Shown here: piece by piece, positions 7,069 to 10,577 of the stretch
Position numbering within the stretch: the stretch's first letter is position 1
Layout: each line of letters opens with the position of its first letter
From: a bacterium
GTDB lineage: Bacteria > Ratteibacteria > UBA8468 > B48-G9 > JAFGKM01
Length of the DNA: 10,577 bases
Direction of reading: 5' to 3'
Assembly (NCBI GenBank): GCA_023230585.1
Contig: JALNXB010000057.1
Location: forward strand, 1-10,577
Notes under the pieces: generated by a model
The model's database searches: none
Seen by the model: only the letters and a program-made list of their open reading frames with translations
What the model was told of the DNA's origin: nothing
Program-made: the position numbers and the translations under genes

Positions 7069-8015
7069 ATAACATTCCACCTCAAGATATGTGTACTCTT
7101 ATTGTCTATATAAATGTACGCTTTGATTTCTTTAATATACCCTTCCTCATTAGATACTTTCGATGTTATACTGTAATAGTTGCTCTGAAAAGTAATAACA
7201 CTTCTATTTTTTTCGTACACCTCTCTATTTATACCTGAAAGAATTATTTCATCCAAAGGTCTTCTTTCTCTTTCTGTCACAATTGCGTCAACATTTGCCG
7301 ATGTAAAACCCATAGCATTCAATATTTCAGGTAAACACCTGTTTACATTTATTTTACCATCTGATAAGATACTTATAAAATTTATTAAACCTTTTACTTC
7401 TTCTTCTTCATCAGTACCTTCTTTTCCAAATAAGATATCTTTATTAAAATCTCTTATAAGCAGAATCTCATTTTCCGAATAAAGGTGCCTGTTAGAAGGA
7501 GCGTAAGAAAGACCTTCAGTGCGATAATAGAATGATTCAGCACCATCTTGTCTTGGTATGTCATCCTCATCTATCCAATCAAGAAGAGAATCTTTTAAGA
7601 CAGATGAATATCCCATTGCGACAAAAAAAGTATCAAACACCCTCTGCAGGTTTGTATCTATTTCCCCTTTTTCATCACCAAAAATCTTGTTTGGGTTGAT
7701 ACAAGCATTCTCGTCTTTTATTGTTAAAGATAATGTTAAATCTTCCAACTCAAAAATCTTTTCTTTAGGCCAATTTTTATCAGCTAATATTGATGTTGAC
7801 TCACGTTGCTGTTGTAATTTTATTATCTCTTGCCCTATCTGAATACCTGATTCAGCTAAATAATCCATATTAACAGATTTTAAAGAACTTGAAAAAAGAG
7901 ATATATACCCTTTTGAACTACTTTGAAAAAATAGAACCATTGTTGAAATAGCAAGAACTATAACCATAACAAAGATAAGAATAACGCCACTATTTTTTTG
8001 AGATTTTCTTTTCAT
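7065..8015 (-). CDS. gspK: Type II secretion minor pseudopilin GspK
   Basis: The 316-aa product is the usual size for GspK, the largest minor pseudopilin, which caps the pseudopilus tip. A prepilin peptidase site lies after G10 (KNSG then VILIFVM), followed by a hydrophobic helix to about residue 30. As is normal for GspK, the Glu at +5 of other pilins is missing. The inserted alpha domain is visible: LKDSLLDWIDEDDIPRQDGA (140-159), then YAPSNRHLYSENEILLIR (171-188), matching the family pattern DWID.DD..R..GAE and ANRPL.S..EL. KINVNRCLPEIL marks the helix-hairpin-helix-like part. It overlaps gspJ by 26 bp and gspL by 4 bp. Identity is clear from motifs plus position. Confidence 0.93.
   Translation of the reverse strand: MKRKSQKNSGVILIFVMVIVLAISTMVLFFQSSSKGYISLFSSSLKSVNMDYLAESGIQIGQEIIKLQQQRESTSILADKNWPKEKIFELEDLTLSLTIKDENACINPNKIFGDEKGEIDTNLQRVFDTFFVAMGYSSVLKDSLLDWIDEDDIPRQDGAESFYYRTEGLSYAPSNRHLYSENEILLIRDFNKDILFGKEGTDEEEEVKGLINFISILSDGKINVNRCLPEILNAMGFTSANVDAIVTERERRPLDEIILSGINREVYEKNRSVITFQSNYYSITSKVSNEEGYIKEIKAYIYIDNKSTHILRWNVI
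7077..7083 (-). promoter_or_regulatory. Ribosome binding site that sets the gspL start
   Basis: GAGGTGG on the minus strand lies 8 nt before the ATG at 7068. The possible GTG start at 7078-7080 falls inside this site and so cannot use it, which argues for the ATG and for coupling with the gspK stop (ATGA overlap at 7065-7068). Confidence 0.7.
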
Positions 8016-8535
8016 TTTCCGGCAACTTTACAGGAAAAAAGAGTTTATTTCCTGCATAATCAATTTCAATGGCTATAGCCACAAGTTTTTCTTCTTCACT
8101 CAAAACATATTCCCACGACTCCCCATTGTGAAACATAAAGTTGATACTTTCGCATTCTTCCAATACAGGTATAGTAAATAAGTAATCAGTTAAAAGATTT
8201 TTTTGTTGCCTTACTAAACTATCTCCATCATTTGTAGGTTCAACAACATATTTCACTAAAGAAGGGTAAAGCATATCCTTGTCCATATATTTAAAAGAAA
8301 CTTCTTTAGTTTCAAATGAAAATTCTGAATCTTTCTCATATAACAGACCTTTACTTTCCTGGTAAAACTTGTTTAATGACCTTAACAATATTTCTGAGGT
8401 TCTCATACTCTTTCGCATATCAACAGTCGTTCTGCTTATAGAAAAAAAAGTCATATATGCAAGCGAAAACAGTAGAAAAATAATAAGTGTCGAAAGAAGT
8501 ATCTCCACAAGCGTAAAACCTTTATATCTATTCAA
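7990..8535 (-). CDS. gspJ: Type II secretion minor pseudopilin GspJ-like
   Basis: The 181-aa product starts with a type IV prepilin leader: MNRYKG then FTLVEILLSTLIIFLLFSLA, with cleavage after G6 and Glu at mature position +5. The rest is a beta-rich globular domain of GspJ size. GspJ joins GspI and GspK in the tip complex that starts pseudopilus assembly. The start codon is TTG (8533-8535), with GGGGGAG (8540-8546) four bases upstream; no in-frame ATG precedes the pilin motif. The gene overlaps the end of gspI by 8 bp and the start of gspK by 26 bp. Pseudopilin class is certain; the J label depends on gene order and length. Confidence 0.82.
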   Translation of the reverse strand: MNRYKGFTLVEILLSTLIIFLLFSLAYMTFFSISRTTVDMRKSMRTSEILLRSLNKFYQESKGLLYEKDSEFSFETKEVSFKYMDKDMLYPSLVKYVVEPTNDGDSLVRQQKNLLTDYLFTIPVLEECESINFMFHNGESWEYVLSEEEKLVAIAIEIDYAGNKLFFPVKLPENEKKISKK

Positions 8536-8926
8536 GAGACTCCCCCGTACTTGTTTTAATAAAAGGCATTATAACCTCAAAATCGTTTTTACCGTTTAAT
8601 ATTTTAAGTTTATAGGGAATATATTCAACCTCATATTCTGTATCTGTTATAACCAAATCAGAGAGAGAAATTTCCCATTCGTAATTTTCAAATGGTTGTG
8701 GAAAAATACCTTTATCATCCTCAATCTCTTGAGCCTCAATTCTTAACTCTTCTATCTTCCATCTTGCTAACAAGTTTTTATTTTGGTTCTCATTTAATAA
8801 ACTTATATGTTTTGCTGATAAAATATAACTGTTTAAACAAACTATACTAACAATCCCAAAAATTGTAACTGAAATCATAATTTCAAGCAGAGTAAAACCC
8901 GCTTGCTTAAATAGGGTATTTTTCAT
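8528..8926 (-). CDS. gspI: Type II secretion minor pseudopilin GspI-like
   Basis: From the ATG at 8926 the product is 132 aa, a normal GspI length. The prepilin leader is MKNTLFKQAG, cleaved before FTLLEIMISVTIFGIVSIV, with Glu at mature +5. The frame stays open upstream to 9013, but that extension adds about 29 residues before the pilin leader and overlaps gspH far more, so 8926 is preferred. The overlap with the end of gspH is then 20 bp, in line with the other joints in this operon. The ribosome site is weak (GGTTGA), which fits coupling to gspH translation. GspI contacts GspJ and GspK at the pseudopilus tip. The I label comes mainly from gene order and small size. Confidence 0.8.
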   Translation of the reverse strand: MKNTLFKQAGFTLLEIMISVTIFGIVSIVCLNSYILSAKHISLLNENQNKNLLARWKIEELRIEAQEIEDDKGIFPQPFENYEWEISLSDLVITDTEYEVEYIPYKLKILNGKNDFEVIMPFIKTSTGESLE

Positions 8927-9427
8927 TGAAATCAACCACTCCTTGAAGAATTTCAACCGACGAAAAATATGGGTTAAGAAAAAGGGTGTAAAACTCGTTA
9001 GTTGTTGGGTCAAGCAGAGTCAGCATTCCAAACTCTTTTATACCTTCGGATGAAATATTTAAAGTTAGTTCGCCCTGGGTTTTACTCTCCTTTGAATTTT
9101 TGCCACTAATAAAGACCAAATCAGAAACAATATATTCTTCGGATGTTTCTTCAAGGTCGTCTTCGGAAGGCTCTTTTTCTCTACCAAGGTAACTATTTGT
9201 ATCAAAATCAACAAAGAAGCAGAAAACTTCCTTGTTTTTAACTGCTTTTCTCTGTGTATTTTCTATTGCTTCTACTATTTCAAGAAGTTTTTCGTTTTCT
9301 TTAGGGGGAGTTATAACTTTTAGAGCGGGGAATGCAAGATAAAAAAAAATCCTATGATAATCACAACAACCATAAGTTCAACAAAAGTGTAACCAGTCTT
9401 ATATCTGAGAACTCGAGATATCTGCAT
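8907..9427 (-). pseudogene. gspH: Type II secretion pseudopilin GspH-like, frame broken at a T9 run
   Basis: The ATG at 9427 has a GGAGGAG/AAGG-rich ribosome site and encodes MQISRVLRYKTG, cleaved before YTFVELMVVVIIIGFFF, a clear prepilin leader with Glu at mature +5. After 35 codons the frame stops (TAA, 9320-9322). The break lies at nine T on the coding strand (+ strand A9, 9341-9349). One extra T gives ..GFFFYLAFPALKVITPP and then an open frame through to the stop at 8907, for a total of about 173 aa, the normal size of GspH. That downstream frame has no pilin leader or good start of its own. The gene overlaps gspG by 29 bp and gspI by 20 bp, exactly where gspH belongs. It may be intact in the cell (assembly error or transcriptional slippage) or a true frameshift mutant. 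Confidence 0.82.
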
Positions 9428-9830
9428 CAAAACCTTCTCCTCCCTCTTTACCATCACTTCCCAAAGAGATAATTTCGTAATCTTCGCCTGCTCTACCAGG
9501 GCTTAAATATAAATAATCATTGCCCCACGGGTCTTGTGGCAACATATTTTTTTCAAGGTAACCGCCCTCTCTCCATTTTGTTGGGATTCTACCAACTGCA
9601 GGTTTTTCAATTAAAGATTGTAAACCTTGCTCAGTGCTAGGATAAAAACTGTTATCAAGATTAAAAAGCCGTAACGCTTGCTCAAAATTCTTAATTTGCA
9701 CCTTAGCCGCCGTTACTCTGGCTTCATCAATTCTACCAAAAAATTTTGGCATAACAGCCATTGCAAGTATCCCAAGTATAACAATAACGGCCATAAGTTC
9801 TATAAAAGTGAACCCTTTCTTATTTTTCAT
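9399..9830 (-). CDS. gspG: Type II secretion major pseudopilin GspG
   Basis: The 143-aa product is the shaft subunit of the T2SS pseudopilus. It has the leader MKNKKG cleaved before FTFIELMAVIVILGILAMAV, with Glu at mature +5, then the long N-terminal helix. The C-terminal half is diagnostic of GspG: YPSTEQGLQSLIEKP (about 64-78), LPQDPWGNDYLYLSPG (97-112), and the calcium-binding end YEIISLGSDGKEGGEGFDAD (118-137) with its conserved Asp residues. It is the first gene of the cluster, with an excellent ribosome site (AAGGAG, 9838-9843) seven bases upstream. I find no convincing promoter in the repeat-rich region before it. gspC, D, E and F are not seen. Confidence 0.97.
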   Translation of the reverse strand: MKNKKGFTFIELMAVIVILGILAMAVMPKFFGRIDEARVTAAKVQIKNFEQALRLFNLDNSFYPSTEQGLQSLIEKPAVGRIPTKWREGGYLEKNMLPQDPWGNDYLYLSPGRAGEDYEIISLGSDGKEGGEGFDADISSSQI

Positions 9831-9861
9831 TAATTTACTCCTTCTTAAAACTACTGTTCTA

Positions 9862-9871
9862 CCAAATTTGG
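9862..9871. repeat. 10-bp palindrome CCAAATTTGG upstream of gspG
   Basis: A perfect self-complementary decamer lies about 32 bp before the gspG start, between the gene and repeat B1. It could be an operator for the secretion operon, but no promoter boxes of quality are visible around it, so this remains a weak suggestion. Confidence 0.3.
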
Positions 9872-9878
9872 CTATGCA

Positions 9879-9940
9879 CCGTTTTGTGGCGTTGCAAGGA
9901 ATGCCTTCTAATTACGTGGCAACCCTCGTCTTTATCCCTA
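9879..9940 (+). repeat. Dispersed-type repeat B, copy 1
   Basis: It shares CCGTTTTGTGGCGTTGC (9879-9895) and a later CGTGGCAA..CCTCGTCTTTATCC block (9915-9938) with copy 2 at 10254-10332; the middle parts differ in length and sequence. GTTGC (9891-9895) can pair with GCAAC (9919-9923). The 8-bp CGTGGCAA (9915-9922) plus CTCG (9925-9928) can also pair with CGAG (9975-9978) and TTGCCACG (9980-9987) further right. The pattern (GTTGCGAGGA ... GGCAATCCTCGTC) resembles short palindromic repeats scattered between genes in many bacterial genomes; that resemblance is from memory. Confidence 0.6.
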
Positions 9941-9950
9941 CTATTGTTTA

Positions 9951-10062
9951 CCCCCATTCCTTTTCCGCCTACGGCGAGATTGCCACGCAAAAAAACGCCC
10001 TCCTACGCCAAGGCTTTGGCGGATAAAGCTCGCAAGACAAACTACAAAAGACGGAATGGGGG
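9951..10062. repeat. 112-bp element C with 10-bp terminal inverted repeats
   Basis: It is bounded by CCCCCATTCC (9951-9960) and its exact complement GGAATGGGGG (10053-10062). Inside are a second inverted pair, TCCGCC (9964-9969) with GGCGGA (10018-10023), and the hairpin CGCCAA-GGCT-TTGGCG (10006-10021). No protein is encoded. The layout resembles a very small MITE or REP-like element. I recall the core TACGCCAAGGCTTTGGCGGA as a common interspersed repeat in candidate-phylum genomes, but cannot verify that here. Its right end abuts repeat A1, sharing two G bases. I see no clear target-site duplication. Confidence 0.5.
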
Positions 10063-10219
10063 GCTGTTAACAAAAGGTTCAGCCCTTTTGTTCCCCTACT
10101 CTGAGCCTGTTAAGCCCTTCGGAGACGCTCTTTGCGCAGAAGGGTGAGTTCTCAGAGTGCCCGATTGTGGCGTAGAAGGTGTATGCACCGTAGTACCAGA
10201 GTGAGTAGACACCTCATAC
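10061..10219. repeat. Structured 159-bp repeat A, copy 1
   Basis: It aligns without gaps to 10419-10577 with five mismatches (about 97% identity). Hairpins: AACAAAAGG (10069-10077) pairs with CCTTTTGTT (10084-10092) around a six-base loop; ACTCTGAG (10098-10105) pairs with CTCAGAGT (10151-10158), enclosing CCCTTC (10115-10120) with GAAGGG (10139-10144). The outer stem seen in copy 2 is cut to GGGC/GCCC here because element C replaces the left flank. It is visibly richer in G+C than the genes to the left. No complete protein gene is apparent. Confidence 0.85.
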
Positions 10220-10253
10220 GCTTTTCTTTTATGTCTTTATCCTTGCCTTGTCG

Positions 10254-10332
10254 CCGTTTTGTGGCGTTGCGAGGAGCGTTTTATTCCATAGTTTTCAGAG
10301 GAATTGCGACGTGGCAATCCTCGTCTTTATCC
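10254..10332 (+). repeat. Dispersed-type repeat B, copy 2
   Basis: It begins with the same 17 bases as copy 1 (CCGTTTTGTGGCGTTGC, 10254-10270) and ends with CGTGGCAATCCTCGTCTTTATCC split over 10310-10332. A strong hairpin is visible: GAGGAATTGC (10298-10307), loop GACGTG, GCAATCCTC (10314-10322), giving nine pairs with one bulged A. Like copy 1 it precedes a copy of repeat A, so B and A may travel as a unit. Confidence 0.6.
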
Positions 10333-10418
10333 TTATTATTTTTTTGTCTTTTCTTCCAGTAAAAAAGTATGTGTCTATGAACGAATTACGAGGTGCTACT
10401 ACAACTCAAGCAAGAATC

Positions 10419-10577
10419 GGGCTGTTAACAAAAGGTTCAAGCCTTTTGTTCCCCTACTCTGAGCCTGTTAAGCCCTTCGGAGACGCTCTTTGCGCAGAAG
10501 GGTGAGTTCTCAGAGTGCCCGATTGTGGCGTAGAAGGTGTATGCACCGTAGTACCAGAGTGAATAGGCACCACATAC
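10419..10577. repeat. Structured 159-bp repeat A, copy 2, reaching the window edge
   Basis: This is the second copy of the repeat at 10061-10219, possibly continuing past the edge. The outer stem is complete: AATCGGGC (10415-10422) pairs perfectly over 8 bp with GCCCGATT (10517-10524). It encloses the 9-bp hairpin (10427-10435 with 10442-10450) and the long hairpin (10456-10463 with 10509-10516, inner CCCTTC/GAAGGG). Two of the five differences from copy 1 fall in the hairpin loop, leaving stems intact; the other three are in the tail. On the minus strand a frame is open from the edge to a TGA at 10437-10439. Confidence 0.85.

Noticed and set aside
8927..9013. Longer gspI start at 9013
   Set aside because: It would place about 29 extra residues before the prepilin leader, which normally is 5-15 residues long, and would overlap gspH by more than 100 bp.
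8907..9119. Separate 70-aa gene starting at a TTG at 9119
   Set aside because: It is the C-terminal part of the frameshifted gspH; the same frame is open upstream to the T9 run and continues the pseudopilin sequence.
9845..9930. Promoter for gspG within the upstream repeat region
   Set aside because: TTGCAA with a 17-bp spacer leads only to TAGCCA, a poor -10 box. No other pair was better, so no promoter is annotated.
10069..10092. Rho-independent terminator at the AACAAAAGG/CCTTTTGTT hairpin
   Set aside because: The stem is AT-rich and is not followed by a U run on either strand.
10061..10219. Retron noncoding RNA
   Set aside because: There are inverted repeats, but no reverse transcriptase gene and no identifiable msr/msd arrangement. 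The fold alone is not enough.
10427..10450. T-arm-like string GGTTCAAGCC in repeat A2, suggesting a tRNA
   Set aside because: No D arm, anticodon arm or acceptor stem can be fitted around it, and copy 1 has a different loop sequence. The segment is better explained as a 9-bp hairpin of the repeat.
9884..10505. Plus-strand open frames across the repeat region (ending in ALLFPYSEPVKPFGDALCAEG split over repeats)
   Set aside because: They start in unrelated sequence, lack ribosome sites, and are alike only because they read through the two A copies. They are most likely translation of repeat DNA.
10061..10577. CRISPR array or tandem spacer-repeat system
   Set aside because: Only two units are visible, each 159 bp, far longer than CRISPR repeats, and there is no cas gene or regular spacer.
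10061..10577. Template and variable repeat pair of a diversity-generating retroelement
   Set aside because: The five differences are not concentrated at adenines on either strand, and no reverse transcriptase is present in the window.

Overview
The window looks like part of an AT-rich genome of an uncultured Gram-negative bacterium. An outer membrane is implied by an LptE-like lipoprotein, a BamD/CpoB-like periplasmic TPR protein and a type II secretion (T2SS) pseudopilus cluster. The N-terminal region of the mature TPR protein (WEWTPKSRKWINPKYAV) reminds me of proteins from Omnitrophota and related PVC-group candidate phyla. That taxonomic guess rests on recollection, not on a search.

Layout from left to right. 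(1) Positions 1-378, minus strand: the N-terminal two thirds of an ECF-type RNA polymerase sigma factor, cut by the window edge. (2) Positions 379-504: a divergent intergenic region with two back-to-back sigma-70-type promoters, then rpsT (ribosomal protein S20) on the plus strand. (3) Positions 782-2787, minus strand: a three-gene operon encoding a TPR protein, LptE and an unusually short DNA polymerase III delta subunit (holA), with a strong promoter at 2844-2873. It converges on rpsT, and the two coding ends overlap by 8 bp. (4) Positions 2894-9830, minus strand: a tightly overlapping operon gspG-H-I-J-K-L-M followed 13 bp later by polA. It encodes the major pseudopilin, the four minor pseudopilins, the inner-membrane proteins GspL and GspM, and then DNA polymerase I. 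The gspH frame is broken at a nine-base homopolymer (9341-9349). (5) Positions 9850-10577: no recognisable complete gene, but a dense block of palindromic repeats. Two 159-bp copies (A1, A2) differ at only five positions. Each is preceded by a partly conserved element (B1, B2), and a 112-bp segment with 10-bp terminal inverted repeats (C) sits before A1.

How the genes fit together: GspG builds the pseudopilus shaft, and GspH, I, J and K form or prime its tip. GspL and GspM connect the pseudopilus to the cytoplasmic ATPase GspE, which is not in this window. The gspC, D, E and F genes are also absent and must lie elsewhere if the system works. The TPR-LptE-HolA operon mixes envelope assembly with replication, echoing the lptE-holA pairing known in Enterobacteria. 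The two points I would check first are the frame break in gspH, which resembles known programmed transcriptional slippage sites, and the structured A repeats, whose minus-strand reading frame keeps the same stop codon in both copies.
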